A stretch of 64,000 bases of DNA from Agarivorans sp. TSD2052 (GTDB lineage: Bacteria; Pseudomonadota; Gammaproteobacteria; Enterobacterales; Celerinatantimonadaceae): assembly GCF_023238625.1 (NCBI RefSeq), contig NZ_CP096670.1:1663501-1727500 (forward strand), given 5' to 3'. Position numbers and translations under genes: made by a program. The stretch's first letter is position 1, and each line of letters opens with the position of its first letter. The notes under the pieces were generated by a model, which made no database searches, was not told where the DNA came from, and worked only from the letters and a program-made list of their open reading frames with translations. Below, in pieces: positions 43,398-52,695 of the stretch.

Positions 43398-44147
43398 ATG
43401 AAAGGTATTTGTGTATTAGCCATAGCCACCTCGATGCTAGCTGGCTGCAGTAGCTCTCCTACGATGCAAAAAGTGCTGGTGTATGATTCATCAAGCCATC
43501 GCCCTGCTCATTCGCACGAAGCCCATTATGTTTCTGGTGTTGTGGATGAGAATGGTCACCTCTACTTAAGTGATGCGGTGACCCGCTCTGCTCCGGTAAG
43601 TAGTGCTTCGCCTGCCAATGCCGATGGTAAAAGAACGCTAACAGAATATGTCAATCTTATGTCGCAGCGTTTGGTGTCAAGCTCGCATTTTGTTAATGCC
43701 GATACGCCGATTGGCGTAGCGTCTTTTGTGCCGCTGGATAATCTAAAAACAACTGACTTATTTGGGATGCAAATTGCCGAAAGTTTTGTTTATGAAATGC
43801 AACAAAATGGTTTCTCTATCATCGATTATAAAGCCACCGGTTTTATTCGTATCACTGAAGGTGGTGATTTCGTTTATAGCCGTAATGTAAAAGAATTATC
43901 AAAACGTTTGCCGATAGAATATTTACTCGTGGGCACATTTAGTAAATCTAATGAAGGTATATTGGTGAACGCTCGAATCGTTGGGGCCCAATCAAAAGTG
44001 GTGGTGGCCTCTGCCCAAGAATTAATCCCCAATGAAGTCTACCTAGACAAAGTACCACCACCCACCAAGCGTGATGGCGTCATGATTATTGAAGCTCGTA
44101 ATCAGGCTAAAACTTCACGCTCAATGTCGATGGGTGAAAAAGGCTAA
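43398..44147 (+). CDS. FlgO-domain outer-membrane lipoprotein (copy 2)
   Basis: A 249-residue lipoprotein (signal ends LAGC). The FlgO core appears at about 105-215: PIGVASFVPLDNLKTTDLFGMQ, then VYSRNVKELSKRLPIEYLLVGTFS. It is longer than copy 1 by an N-terminal linker. 58 bp after flgP, probably the same transcript; a terminator follows. Length and position resemble Vibrio FlgO more than copy 1 does. Confidence 0.8.
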   Translation: MKGICVLAIATSMLAGCSSSPTMQKVLVYDSSSHRPAHSHEAHYVSGVVDENGHLYLSDAVTRSAPVSSASPANADGKRTLTEYVNLMSQRLVSSSHFVNADTPIGVASFVPLDNLKTTDLFGMQIAESFVYEMQQNGFSIIDYKATGFIRITEGGDFVYSRNVKELSKRLPIEYLLVGTFSKSNEGILVNARIVGAQSKVVVASAQELIPNEVYLDKVPPPTKRDGVMIIEARNQAKTSRSMSMGEKG

Positions 44148-44165
44148 AGCGCTTTAGCTCTATTA

Positions 44166-44199
44166 CACAACAAAGCCGCCAACTGCGCGGCTTTGTTGT
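44166..44199 (+). terminator. Terminator after the flgO/flgP unit
   Basis: 13-bp stem ACAACAAAGCCGC / GCGGCTTTGTTGT with a short loop. It can act in both directions between convergent transcripts. Confidence 0.7.
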
Positions 44200-44294
44200 A
44201 TCTGCATTTTGGTAAAAAGGGGGTGTAAATGCCAGCTCTTTTTACCGGAAATATTCTCTTTTATGGTACATAGAAAACCGCTGGCAACTAAGCA

Positions 44295-44474
44295 TCAATT
44301 GCAGTAATCGGTGATGCCAATGACAAAAGCCATTAGTGTGTTGGCCGCTATGCTGAGCATTAAGGGGATTAGCACCTGCTTTAAGTCATCAGTGGTGCTG
44401 CTAAAGACGCTAGCAAGGCCGTTTTTTTGGGAGAGAATAGAGGGTGACTTAACGAGGGGCTTCGCGTTAACCAT
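44295..44474 (-). CDS. Possible 59-residue tail-anchored protein after flgN
   Basis: ATG 44474 lies 9 bp after the flgN stop on the same strand. The frame reads MVNAKPLVKSPSILSQKNGL then a hydrophobic C-terminus (VLIPLMLSIAANTLMAFVIGI). The ribosome site is weak. It could be a real small membrane protein of the flgM-flgN operon or chance; no family known. Confidence 0.35.
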   Translation of the reverse strand: MVNAKPLVKSPSILSQKNGLASVFSSTTDDLKQVLIPLMLSIAANTLMAFVIGITDYCN

Positions 44475-44483
44475 GTTTGCCAG

Positions 44484-44900
44484 CTAGGCTTTAAATCCTT
44501 TACCTACTCTATGAGCGCCATGCTTTTTACCTAGCTTGTCATAGGTTGCTGAATTTTGGTTTTTTAGCTGTTCAATAACTTGACTTAATTGGCGGATTTT
44601 TTCATTGCTTGCTTGAATGATTTCGCCATTTAGCGCGTTTAATTGTTGGCATTGCTCTAGTAACTGCTTAATTGCATCAACCTGTTGCTTGAGCGGTGCA
44701 GAGCCTAGCTGTTGTTTGTCTGCTGATGTTTCTAACTCTTGGTCTAGTTTTGCGATAGTTTCTAGTGTTTGTTCTTTCTCTGAAGCAATGGCGTATAGCG
44801 AAATAGCATCATCACTCTCTAGGGCTTTAGTTTCTTTTTGCAAAAGAGAAAGCAGCAATCTAAGTTGCTGCTCTTGAGTATTCAGTAGGTCTGCGATCAT
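44484..44900 (-). CDS. flgN: Flagellar export chaperone FlgN
   Basis: A 138-residue helical protein (LLNTQEQQLRLLLSLLQKETKAL...) with the long coiled-coil pattern of FlgN. It binds FlgK and FlgL and delivers them to the export gate. It lies 7 bp after flgM, sharing its sigma-28 promoter. Confidence 0.85.
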   Translation of the reverse strand: MIADLLNTQEQQLRLLLSLLQKETKALESDDAISLYAIASEKEQTLETIAKLDQELETSADKQQLGSAPLKQQVDAIKQLLEQCQQLNALNGEIIQASNEKIRQLSQVIEQLKNQNSATYDKLGKKHGAHRVGKGFKA

Positions 44901-44907
44901 TGGTTAA

Positions 44908-45231
44908 CTATCCAAGGGCTTTGTTAAACTCACTTTCAAAGTCACCCATTTTTTGGGCTACTCGGTTAGCGTCAACTTGGTAGCTGCCATCGGCCACAGC
45001 TTGTTTAATGGATTCTAACTTTGAGTTTCTGCTATCAGACTCATTAAGCAAATTCTGCTGAATACGATTGAGTTGTTGTGCTTCATTGGTAAGCATCACT
45101 GAATCCTGGGCTGCAGTAGAACCAGCAGTTGAACGTTGTTCAGTGCTTTCTTTAGTCGTCTTGTCGTTTACTCGATTAGTATCAAGTTGACTTGGACGGT
45201 TCCCACCTAAGTTGTTGATGTTTAAAGCCAT
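44908..45231 (-). CDS. flgM: Anti-sigma-28 factor FlgM
   Basis: A 107-residue protein. The N-terminus is disordered and Asn/Ser-rich ([22 protein letters not shown]) and the C-terminus holds the FliA-binding helices ([27 protein letters not shown]). It holds sigma-28 inactive until the hook is complete and FlgM is exported. Confidence 0.93.
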   Translation of the reverse strand: MALNINNLGGNRPSQLDTNRVNDKTTKESTEQRSTAGSTAAQDSVMLTNEAQQLNRIQQNLLNESDSRNSKLESIKQAVADGSYQVDANRVAQKMGDFESEFNKALG

Positions 45232-45272
45232 AATGGCGCCCCACAGTTAATCAATTTTCGTATTCAATAATG

Positions 45273-45299
45273 CTATCGGCTTAACAAATTAAAACTTTA
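45273..45299 (-). promoter_or_regulatory. Sigma-28 promoter of flgMN
   Basis: On the minus strand: TAAA, 15-bp spacer, GCCGATAG, matching TAAA-N15-GCCGATAA with one difference. About 42 bp ahead of flgM. It gives the usual autoregulation. Confidence 0.85.
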
Positions 45300-45307
45300 G
45301 AAAAAAA

Positions 45308-45988
45308 TTAAAGTTTTACGTCTACCAGCCCTAATGCTTTTACTCGCCCTGTGACAAGACGCTGAGACTGATTATTTCTAACCTTGATGGTATCACCGAT
45401 ACTCCCGTTAGACAAAGCCGTTCCCTGCGTGGTCACCACTAATCCACCCATGTTGGCTGAAATTGTCACCGCGTCACCTTTACAGACTATGCAAATATCG
45501 CGCCCAGTTATGATTTGGTCTTTTCTTATTGAGCGCCTTAGTTTTGCCCCAATCAAAGGTTCTGCTTGAGTAAAGTAGCTGCCGCGCAGGCGATTCTCGG
45601 GCAAAAATTTTAAATATACTTGCGAAGCACTCAATGCGGCACCTTCTTGAATTGGCCCGCTGGCTACCACCGCTGCCAGTAATACTTGCATACGGACAGG
45701 AATGTATAATCGCCAATTACTTTGATCGCTGCAGCTTACCAATACACTGGTATTACGCCTCACTTCTCCATTGGCTAAGCTATAGCTATAGCCACTCGGG
45801 CATTTGGCTAGGGTGACGCGTTCGTCAAGCTGGTTGGCGGTTAGTTCTATTTTCTGTGAATCATTATGGGCCATTTGCGAATAAACGAAATCAACAGCTT
45901 CTTTTTCCAGCTGTCGGTGCAACTCACTGGTGTGAGCTGTCAGGCTAAAACAAAATAATAGCAGTGAAGTAACAGTTTTTATCAACAT
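45308..45988 (-). CDS. flgA: P-ring assembly chaperone FlgA
   Basis: A 226-residue periplasmic protein with signal peptide (MLIKTVTSLLLFCFSLTAHTSE). The SAF-like domain is visible in LAAVVASGPIQEGAALSASQV and the C-terminal RNNQSQRLVTGRVKALGLVDV block is typical. It helps FlgI form the P ring. Divergent from cheV. Confidence 0.92.
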   Translation of the reverse strand: MLIKTVTSLLLFCFSLTAHTSELHRQLEKEAVDFVYSQMAHNDSQKIELTANQLDERVTLAKCPSGYSYSLANGEVRRNTSVLVSCSDQSNWRLYIPVRMQVLLAAVVASGPIQEGAALSASQVYLKFLPENRLRGSYFTQAEPLIGAKLRRSIRKDQIITGRDICIVCKGDAVTISANMGGLVVTTQGTALSNGSIGDTIKVRNNQSQRLVTGRVKALGLVDVKL

Positions 45989-46155
45989 TTCCTATATGAT
46001 ACCGATAAAGCAAAGTAACAATTGGCTTTTTTGTCTATGCTTAACAAAGTGATGCCTTGTTAGCTTGTGTCAAAAAAACGACTTTTAAGCTAAATTGAAA
46101 GATAGTATACAGGGGTAAGCAAAGATAGTGCCCCTTTCCAAGGAGTGAAGAATAT

Positions 46156-47067
46156 ATGGCGGGTATTTTAGATTCGGTAAATCAACGAACACAGTTGGTA
46201 GGGCAAAATCGCCTCGAATTATTATTGTTTCGATTAAATGGAACTCAGCGTTATGGCATTAATGTTTTTAAAGTAAAAGAAGTGCTGCAATGTCCACCAT
46301 TAACTGCTTTGCCAAAACTTAACCCTGTTATTCGCGGTGTGGCGCATATCCGCGGTAAAACCATTTCAGTTATTGATCTTAGTTCTGCAACGGGCGGCAG
46401 ACCCATCGAAGATCTCAGTAAGTGTTTTATCATCATTTCTGAGTACAATCGCTCGGTACAGGGCTTTTTAGTGGGGTCGGTTGAGCGCATCGTAAATATG
46501 AACTGGGAAGATATTTTGCCACCACCAAAGGGGGCGGGTAAATTTAACTACTTAACAGCGGTCACTGAAGTTGAAAAAGAATTGGTTTCTATATTAGATG
46601 TAGAGAAAATTTTAGATGAGATTTCCCCAGTCGATACCACTGTAAGCCAAGATATTGTCGATGAAGCTGTAGCGAACGTGAAAATTGATAAAAAAGTATT
46701 GGTGGTAGATGACTCATCAGTAGCAAGGAATCAAGTTAAGCGAGCGGTGACTTCTTTGGGGGTTGAAGCCTTATTGTGTCAAGATGGCCGAGAAGCTTTA
46801 GAGTTATTGTCAGCCATGGCAAAAGACGGACCGATAACCGATCAAATTGCGTTGGTGATTTCTGATATTGAAATGCCAGAAATGGATGGTTATACCCTGA
46901 CTGCTGAGGTTCGATCTCATCCAGATTTAAAAGATTTACATATAATTCTTCATACTTCACTAAGTGGAGTGTTTAACCAAGCAATGGTGAATAAAGTTGG
47001 TGCCAACGCCTTTATTGCTAAGTTTAATCCAGACGAGTTAGCTGCAGCTGTTCGTCAATCTTTATAA
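46156..47067 (+). CDS. cheV: Chemotaxis coupling protein CheV
   Basis: A 303-residue protein. The N-terminal CheW-like domain (LLLFRLNGTQRYGINVFKV... GVAHIRGKTISVIDL) couples receptors to CheA. The C-terminal receiver domain (KKVLVVDDSSVARNQ, phospho-Asp in LVISDIEMPEMDGY, and HTSLSG, AKFNPDEL) tunes it. It ends 3 bp before cheR, the usual Vibrio/Shewanella pair. Confidence 0.94.
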   Translation: MAGILDSVNQRTQLVGQNRLELLLFRLNGTQRYGINVFKVKEVLQCPPLTALPKLNPVIRGVAHIRGKTISVIDLSSATGGRPIEDLSKCFIIISEYNRSVQGFLVGSVERIVNMNWEDILPPPKGAGKFNYLTAVTEVEKELVSILDVEKILDEISPVDTTVSQDIVDEAVANVKIDKKVLVVDDSSVARNQVKRAVTSLGVEALLCQDGREALELLSAMAKDGPITDQIALVISDIEMPEMDGYTLTAEVRSHPDLKDLHIILHTSLSGVFNQAMVNKVGANAFIAKFNPDELAAAVRQSL

Positions 47068-47070
47068 AGA

Positions 47071-47904
47071 GTGGATGCATTGAGAACCATAACTGATGAT
47101 GTATATAAGCAGTTCTGTGGCTTTTTAGAAAAGCAGTGTGGAATTGTATTAGGCGATAACAAGCAATACTTGGTCAAAAGCCGTTTGTCTCCATTGATCG
47201 CGCAATATTCCTTATCTAGTTTGACTGAGCTGGTGCAGAAGTCGATGAGTTTGCGCGAAAGAGAGCTGAGAGCTGCGGTGGTTGATGCTATGACCACCAA
47301 TGAAACGCTATGGTTTCGTGATACCTATCCCTTTCAGCTTCTGGCTGACAAATTGTTGCCTGATTACCAAAAAATGTCACGGCCGGTGAAAATCTGGTCA
47401 GCTGCCAGTTCATCAGGTCAAGAACCTTACTCGATAATGATGACGTCTCTCGAGTATCAAGCTAGAAAGCCAGGAGCCCTACCATTGGGGGTTCAAGTTG
47501 TGGGGACCGATATTTCGCCTTCTATGTTGGAACACTGCAAAAAAGGTGAGTATGACCCACTAGCTTTAGCCCGAGGTTTATCGCCAGAGCGTAAGCGTCA
47601 GTTTTTTGAAGCCACCAGTGATGGGCGCTTTAAAGTTAATGACAAAGTGAGAAAAAATGTAAACTTTCGCCCGCTAAACTTGCTCGACAGTTATGCATTA
47701 ATGGGCAAGTTCGACATTATTTTTTGTCGTAACGTATTGATTTACTTTAATGCTGATGTGAAGTCGAAAATTCTTAATCAGTTTGCTCAAGCGCTGAACC
47801 CTAATGGTTATTTAATGTTGGGGGCATCTGAATCTATCACGGGCTTAACCGACCGATTTAATATGTTACGCTGCCACCCTGGCATTGTTTACCAACTAAA
47901 ATAA
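47071..47904 (+). CDS. cheR: Chemotaxis methyltransferase CheR
   Basis: A 277-residue SAM-dependent enzyme that methylates chemoreceptor glutamates. TTNETLWFRD at the N-domain junction and IWSAASSSGQEPYSI (SAM site), FRPLNLLD and FDIIFCRNVLIYF are the diagnostic motifs. The start is TTG or GTG-type (GTGGATGCATTG). A terminator follows. Confidence 0.94.
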   Translation: MDALRTITDDVYKQFCGFLEKQCGIVLGDNKQYLVKSRLSPLIAQYSLSSLTELVQKSMSLRERELRAAVVDAMTTNETLWFRDTYPFQLLADKLLPDYQKMSRPVKIWSAASSSGQEPYSIMMTSLEYQARKPGALPLGVQVVGTDISPSMLEHCKKGEYDPLALARGLSPERKRQFFEATSDGRFKVNDKVRKNVNFRPLNLLDSYALMGKFDIIFCRNVLIYFNADVKSKILNQFAQALNPNGYLMLGASESITGLTDRFNMLRCHPGIVYQLK

Positions 47905-47917
47905 GTCACGCAAAATC

Positions 47918-47953
47918 AAAGCGGCAGAGTAGGGCAACATTTGCCGCTTTTTT
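47918..47953 (+). terminator. Terminator after cheVR
   Basis: Stem AAAGCGGCA / TGCCGCTTT followed by TTTTG. Confidence 0.75.
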
Positions 47954-48041
47954 GCCGCTTCCTCTAGAGTGGCGCTGCGCTGTACTTGGCCACTTGCTCT
48001 AACTCCTTATATTCCTTCAGTAAAAAGCGTCAAAAAAACTA

Positions 48042-48057
48042 TGGCACAGCTTTTGCA
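48042..48057 (+). promoter_or_regulatory. Sigma-54 promoter of the flgBCDE operon
   Basis: TGGCACAGCTTTTGCA, a full match to TGGCAC-N5-TTGCA. About 34 bp ahead of flgB. Puts the rod-hook operon under sigma-54 and an FlrC-type activator. Confidence 0.92.
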
Positions 48058-48090
48058 AATTTGAATTTGTAATTGTGTAGAGAGGTTTTT

Positions 48091-48489
48091 ATGGCGATAA
48101 CATTTGATAAAGCATTAGGGGTTCATCAGCATACCGTAGGGGTAAGAGCCCGACGTTCTGAAGTTATCGCTAGTAATATCGCCAATGCTGATACGCCTAA
48201 CTATAAAGCACAAGATATCAATTTTAATAAAGCGTTTGCAGCTGCCAAGGCTAATCAAAACGGCGGCATGCATGTGACTAACGAGCGTCACATGACAGGG
48301 GGAAGAAGCCAGTTCTCAGAATTAGGTTTCAGAGTGCCCGACCAACCCGATACCGGTGATGGAAACACTGTAGACGTGCAACAAGAGAAAGCAGACTTTA
48401 TGCAAAACGGTTTGGAATACCAAGCCGGGATCAGTTTTTTGACCAGTAAGTTTAGTGGGTTAAAGAACGCGATTAAAGGAGGTCAATAA
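48091..48489 (+). CDS. flgB: Flagellar proximal rod protein FlgB
   Basis: A 132-residue protein from ATG 48091 (MAITFDKALGVHQ), preceded by AGAGAGG. The frame runs a little upstream but the ATG fits best. RRSEVIASNIANADTPNYKA is the rod-protein N-terminal signature and YQAGISFLTSKFSGLKNAI the C-terminal helix. Its TAA overlaps the flgC ATG. Confidence 0.95.
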   Translation: MAITFDKALGVHQHTVGVRARRSEVIASNIANADTPNYKAQDINFNKAFAAAKANQNGGMHVTNERHMTGGRSQFSELGFRVPDQPDTGDGNTVDVQQEKADFMQNGLEYQAGISFLTSKFSGLKNAIKGGQ

Positions 48490-48908
48490 TGAGTTTTTTT
48501 AATGTGTTTGACATTTCGGCTTCGGCAATGAAGGCGCAATCGGTGCGCTTAAACACCACCGCCAGCAACTTAGCCAATGCCGATAGTATCAGTTCGAGTA
48601 TTGACCAAACCTATCGCGCTAGAAAACCGGTTTTTGCGGCAGAATTAGATAGAGCCAGTGGTGCGATGAATGAATCAGCCAAAGTCACAGTGGCCGGCAT
48701 CGTAGAGTCTGATGCGCCATTACGTAAAGAGTATTACCCAGAACACCCGATGGCTAATGAAGAAGGTTACATTTTCAAGCCAAACGTTAATGTGATCGAA
48801 GAGATGGCCGATATGATGAGTGCTTCGCGTTCCTATCAAGCTAATGTGCAAGTCGCAGAAGCTGCGAAACAAATGCTAAATAGCACTCTCAATTTGGGTA
48901 AAAGTTAA
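48489..48908 (+). CDS. flgC: Flagellar proximal rod protein FlgC
   Basis: A 139-residue protein: FDISASAMKAQSVRLNTTASN at the start, PNVNVIEEMADMMSASRSYQ near the end. Standard length. Coupled to flgB by TAATG. Confidence 0.95.
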   Translation: MSFFNVFDISASAMKAQSVRLNTTASNLANADSISSSIDQTYRARKPVFAAELDRASGAMNESAKVTVAGIVESDAPLRKEYYPEHPMANEEGYIFKPNVNVIEEMADMMSASRSYQANVQVAEAAKQMLNSTLNLGKS

Positions 48909-48918
48909 GGAGTAGCCC

Positions 48919-49590
48919 GTGTCTACTATTAATCCACTACAAGGCAGCTATTGGGAACCCGAGTCGGTGGTTCCTGAAAGTAATAATAATCAGTCACTTG
49001 GCCAAGAAGACTTTTTCGCCTTGTTAACGACTCAATTGCAATATCAAGACCCGAGTAAACCGGTCGACAATGCTGAAATGATTGCGCAAATGGCGTCTTT
49101 TCAAACCTCTGAAGGTATTGCAGAGCTAGGCACTAAGTTTGACACGATGAACTCTATTATGAATTCATCTGCGGCGCTGCAGGCCTCAACCTTAGTTGGC
49201 CAGAAAGTACTCGTCCCTTTAGATTACGGTCATAACAGTGGTTCTGGATTTGATGGCGTTGCGGTGACAGGCGCAGCGACTACCAATGTAAAAGTTACTG
49301 TCGAAAACCAAGCCGGCGAAGTGGTTAAGGTTATCGATTTAGGAGAGGGCAGCGGTAACATTCCGTTCTCTTGGGATGGCACTGATTCTAACGGGAATCC
49401 GATGCCAGAAGGAAAATACAACGTCAAAGTAAATGGCGTTCAGGGCGGTAAAGAGATCAGTTTACCCACTGCAACTTTTGCGAACGTAAGTAGCGTAAGT
49501 TTGGCGGGTGGTACATCTGGCGTAGTCGTCAATTTAGAAGGATTAGGTGGTATCGCCATGAGCGATGTGCTGGAAGTAGCTAAAGCCTAA
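48919..49590 (+). CDS. flgD: Hook-cap protein FlgD
   Basis: A 223-residue protein with GTG start after AAGGAG. LGQEDFFALLTTQLQYQDPS is the FlgD N-terminal signature. The FlgD_ig domain holds ITFSWDG-like FSWDGTDSNGNPMPEGKY. It caps the growing hook and is later replaced. Confidence 0.94.
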   Translation: MSTINPLQGSYWEPESVVPESNNNQSLGQEDFFALLTTQLQYQDPSKPVDNAEMIAQMASFQTSEGIAELGTKFDTMNSIMNSSAALQASTLVGQKVLVPLDYGHNSGSGFDGVAVTGAATTNVKVTVENQAGEVVKVIDLGEGSGNIPFSWDGTDSNGNPMPEGKYNVKVNGVQGGKEISLPTATFANVSSVSLAGGTSGVVVNLEGLGGIAMSDVLEVAKA

Positions 49591-49621
49591 CAAAGAATAC
49601 TAAACGATAGGAGATTGAGAG

Positions 49622-50959
49622 ATGTCATTTAATATCGCGCTAAGCGGCATCAATGCCTCGCAAAAGGATCTTGACGTAACGGCGAATAACATTGCTAACG
49701 TCAACACCATTGGTTTTAAAGAGTCGCGAGCTGAGTTTGCCGATGTGTATGCAACATCGATTTTCTCTAATGCTCGTACTGCTGTGGGTAATGGCGTTAA
49801 AACAGCTGATGTTGCCCAACAGTTTCATCAAGGTAGTTTGAATTTTACTCAAAATGCGTTGGATTTGGCTGTCAGCGGAGAAGGCTTCTTTGTTACTGCT
49901 TCAGATCTTACCACCCAAACTCGTGAATTTACGCGGGCAGGGGCATTTAAGTTAAATGCAGACAACTTTATTGTTAATTCGCAAGGCCAGTACCTACAAG
50001 GCTATACCGTAAACAATAACGGTACGCCATCGGCAGTAAGTATGGCTGCTACCAATGCCATTAAAATTGGCACCGAGGTGGGAACTCCGACCATGACTGG
50101 CCAAGTTGATATGACCTTCAACTTACCATCTAGTGGCACCAGTCATGACCTTGGCGACTTTGACCCAACGGATAGCAATACCTATACCTCGGCGACTTCG
50201 GTAACCGTTTATGATTCGCAAGGTGGCTCACATGTCGCGGAAACCTTTTTTATAAAAGACGATACGACCGCGAATACTTGGCACAAACTGATTTACATTG
50301 ACGGCGAACCGGTCGATGTTAATGGTGGTACGGCCAATACACCTAATGCTGGTAACTCAAACCCTACTATTCCAGCTTCGGCAACCTTAACCTTTGATAA
50401 TACCGGTGCGTTAGCCACCTCTGCTCCGTTAATCATTGAAACGGTTGCTTTGGGCACGGCGCCGCCGTCAGGCCCTGGTGGAGTATGGGATCCTGTCACA
50501 GGGTCGGTAGATCCTACGCAAACTATTACCTTTAACCTTAATTCTCCTACCCAATATAATTCGGCGTTTGAAGTATCGAACTTGTCACAAGATGGCTCGA
50601 CCGTAGGTAAATTAACAGGGATCGATATTGGCCCTGATGGCTTAGTGGTGGCTTCTTACAGCAATGGTCAAACATCAAACATTGCTAAAGTGTCTATTGC
50701 CAAGTTCAATAATAATCAAGGTTTATCACAAATTGGCGATACCGCATGGCAGCAAACTCAGCTTAGTGGTGAAGCCATCGCTGGTGAAGCGAACACCGGT
50801 ACCTTTGGTAAAATTAATTCAGCTTCGTTAGAGCAGGCCAACGTTAATTTGACCGAGCAATTAGTAAACTTGATTAGCGCTCAGCGTAACTTCCAAGCTA
50901 ACTCTCGAGCACTTGAAGTTAACTCGACATTACAGCAAACGATTATCCAAATCCGCTAA
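49622..50959 (+). CDS. flgE: Flagellar hook protein FlgE
   Basis: A 445-residue protein: ALSGINASQKDLDVTANNIA at the N-terminus, a variable middle domain rich in Thr/Gly/Pro that is surface exposed, and NLTEQLVNLISAQRNFQANS at the C-terminus. Normal length. Followed by a strong terminator. Confidence 0.95.
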   Translation: MSFNIALSGINASQKDLDVTANNIANVNTIGFKESRAEFADVYATSIFSNARTAVGNGVKTADVAQQFHQGSLNFTQNALDLAVSGEGFFVTASDLTTQTREFTRAGAFKLNADNFIVNSQGQYLQGYTVNNNGTPSAVSMAATNAIKIGTEVGTPTMTGQVDMTFNLPSSGTSHDLGDFDPTDSNTYTSATSVTVYDSQGGSHVAETFFIKDDTTANTWHKLIYIDGEPVDVNGGTANTPNAGNSNPTIPASATLTFDNTGALATSAPLIIETVALGTAPPSGPGGVWDPVTGSVDPTQTITFNLNSPTQYNSAFEVSNLSQDGSTVGKLTGIDIGPDGLVVASYSNGQTSNIAKVSIAKFNNNQGLSQIGDTAWQQTQLSGEAIAGEANTGTFGKINSASLEQANVNLTEQLVNLISAQRNFQANSRALEVNSTLQQTIIQIR

Positions 50960-50980
50960 TCGTGCTTATGCTTTTCTAAC

Positions 50981-51010
50981 AAAAAGGCAGCATTCGCTGC
51001 CTTTTTATTT
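50981..51010 (+). terminator. Terminator after flgE
   Basis: AAAAAGGCAGC / GCTGCCTTTTT stem with a 4-base loop and T-run. Ends the first rod-hook operon. Confidence 0.88.
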
Positions 51011-51059
51011 GTCTGATTTATATAGATATTTCCTTTCTTCTTTATCACCTTATTTTGTT

Positions 51060-51075
51060 TGGCATCATACTTGCT
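51060..51075 (+). promoter_or_regulatory. Sigma-54 promoter of the flgFGHIJKL operon
   Basis: TGGCATCATACTTGCT: one mismatch to TGGCAC-N5-TTGCT. About 43 bp ahead of flgF. Confidence 0.85.
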
Positions 51076-51117
51076 GTTATTTACCTAGAGTCAGCTAATT
51101 GACGAAGGGAATAAATA

Positions 51118-51864
51118 ATGGACCAACTACTCTACATATCGATGACCGGTGCAAAGCAAAACATGCATTCGCTCGCGGTACGCGGAAACAACCTAGCCAA
51201 TGCTAATACCACGGGGTTTAAGGCCGACATTGAAAATGCGCGCGCTATGCAAGCATTTGGCCCTGGTATGCCATCGCGGGTATTTGCGATGACCGAGCAG
51301 CCTAGTCAAAATTTTGCTGGTGGTTTACTTAAAACGACCGGGCGAGATTTAGACGTGGCAGTAAAAGGTGAAGGTTGGATATCGGTTCAAGACAAAGATG
51401 GAAACGAAGCGTTGTCACGCAATGGTAACTTTACTATTTCTGCTGCCGGTGTGTTGCAAACCATGCAAGGTCAAGCGGTTTTAGGTAACCAAGATGCGCC
51501 TATCATTATTCCCTTACCCGTTGAAAAGTTAGAAATTAATGAAGATGGAACCATTGAAATCCGCCCTGAAGGTGCTCCTGCTGATGCTTTAGAAGAAATT
51601 AATCGCATCAAACTTAGCAAGCCATTCGCTGCGGACTTAACCAAAGGCCAAGATGGTTTATTTAGAGCCACCAATGGTCAACCTTACCAACCTGACGCTA
51701 CGGTGGAGTTAGTAAAAGGTGCGGTTGAAGGTAGCAATGTGAACCCTATTCAAGAAATGACCCATATGATCAGCATGCAACGTCAATTTGAGATGCAAAT
51801 TAAAATGATGAAAGCCGCTGAAGAAAATGAAAAAGCCACTAGTAGCTTGTTGCGATTAAGTTAG
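51118..51864 (+). CDS. flgF: Flagellar proximal rod protein FlgF
   Basis: A 248-residue protein beginning MDQLLYISMTGAKQNMHSLA and RGNNLANANTTGFKAD, with VEGSNVNPIQEMTHMISMQR near the end. Usual FlgF length. First gene after the sigma-54 site. Confidence 0.94.
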   Translation: MDQLLYISMTGAKQNMHSLAVRGNNLANANTTGFKADIENARAMQAFGPGMPSRVFAMTEQPSQNFAGGLLKTTGRDLDVAVKGEGWISVQDKDGNEALSRNGNFTISAAGVLQTMQGQAVLGNQDAPIIIPLPVEKLEINEDGTIEIRPEGAPADALEEINRIKLSKPFAADLTKGQDGLFRATNGQPYQPDATVELVKGAVEGSNVNPIQEMTHMISMQRQFEMQIKMMKAAEENEKATSSLLRLS

Positions 51865-51880
51865 GAATAAGGAGCGAATT

Positions 51881-52669
51881 ATGCATCCCGCATTATGGAT
51901 AAGTAAAACCGGCTTAGATGCCCAACAAACCAATGTATCTGTAATCTCTAATAACCTAGCAAACGCTAGCACTATTGGTTACAAAAAAAGTCGAGCTGTA
52001 TTTGAAGACTTGTTATACCAAACCATTAATCAGCCAGGCGGACGTTCTTCGCAAAATACTAAGATGCCTTCGGGACTGATGATTGGAGCGGGTGCCAAAG
52101 TGGTGGCTACTCAAAAAAATCATGATCAAGGTAATGTGCAAACTACTGACAATGCGTTCGACTTAATGGTTGATGGGCGGGGCTTTTTTGAAGTGCTCAT
52201 GCCTGATGGAACAACAGCCTATACGCGTAATGGTCAATTTGGTCTCAATGACGAAGGCACCATTGTCACGCCGGGCGCAGGTTACCCTTTGCAGCCAGAG
52301 ATTCAGGTACCTGAAGATGCTCAGAGCTTTACCGTAGGCGAAGACGGCGAGGTGAGTGTTCGCTTACCAGGGCAAACAGACAGCCAAGTGATTGGTCAAA
52401 TTACCATTACTGATTTTGTTAATCCGTCGGGCTTAGAGCCTAGAGGACAAAACTTGTACCTCGAAACCGGTGCCAGTGGAGCACCACAAAATGGAATCGC
52501 CTCAGAGAATGGTTTAGGTGCTATTCGCCAAGGTTCTTTAGAAACGTCTAACGTGAATGTGACTGAAGAGCTGGTTAACTTAATTGAAGCTCAGCGTGTT
52601 TACGAAATGAATTCAAAAGTAATTTCTACCGTAGACCAAATGTTGACCTTCGCAACTCAACAGTTGTAA
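51881..52669 (+). CDS. flgG: Flagellar distal rod protein FlgG
   Basis: A 262-residue protein: MHPALWISKTGLDAQQTNVS, VISNNLANASTIGYKKSRA and the VTEELVNLIEAQRVYEMNSK terminal helix. Its length of 262 is the strict FlgG norm. 17 bp after flgF. Confidence 0.95.
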   Translation: MHPALWISKTGLDAQQTNVSVISNNLANASTIGYKKSRAVFEDLLYQTINQPGGRSSQNTKMPSGLMIGAGAKVVATQKNHDQGNVQTTDNAFDLMVDGRGFFEVLMPDGTTAYTRNGQFGLNDEGTIVTPGAGYPLQPEIQVPEDAQSFTVGEDGEVSVRLPGQTDSQVIGQITITDFVNPSGLEPRGQNLYLETGASGAPQNGIASENGLGAIRQGSLETSNVNVTEELVNLIEAQRVYEMNSKVISTVDQMLTFATQQL

Positions 52670-52695
52670 TCGAAGTTTAGAGAGAGGGATTGCTC

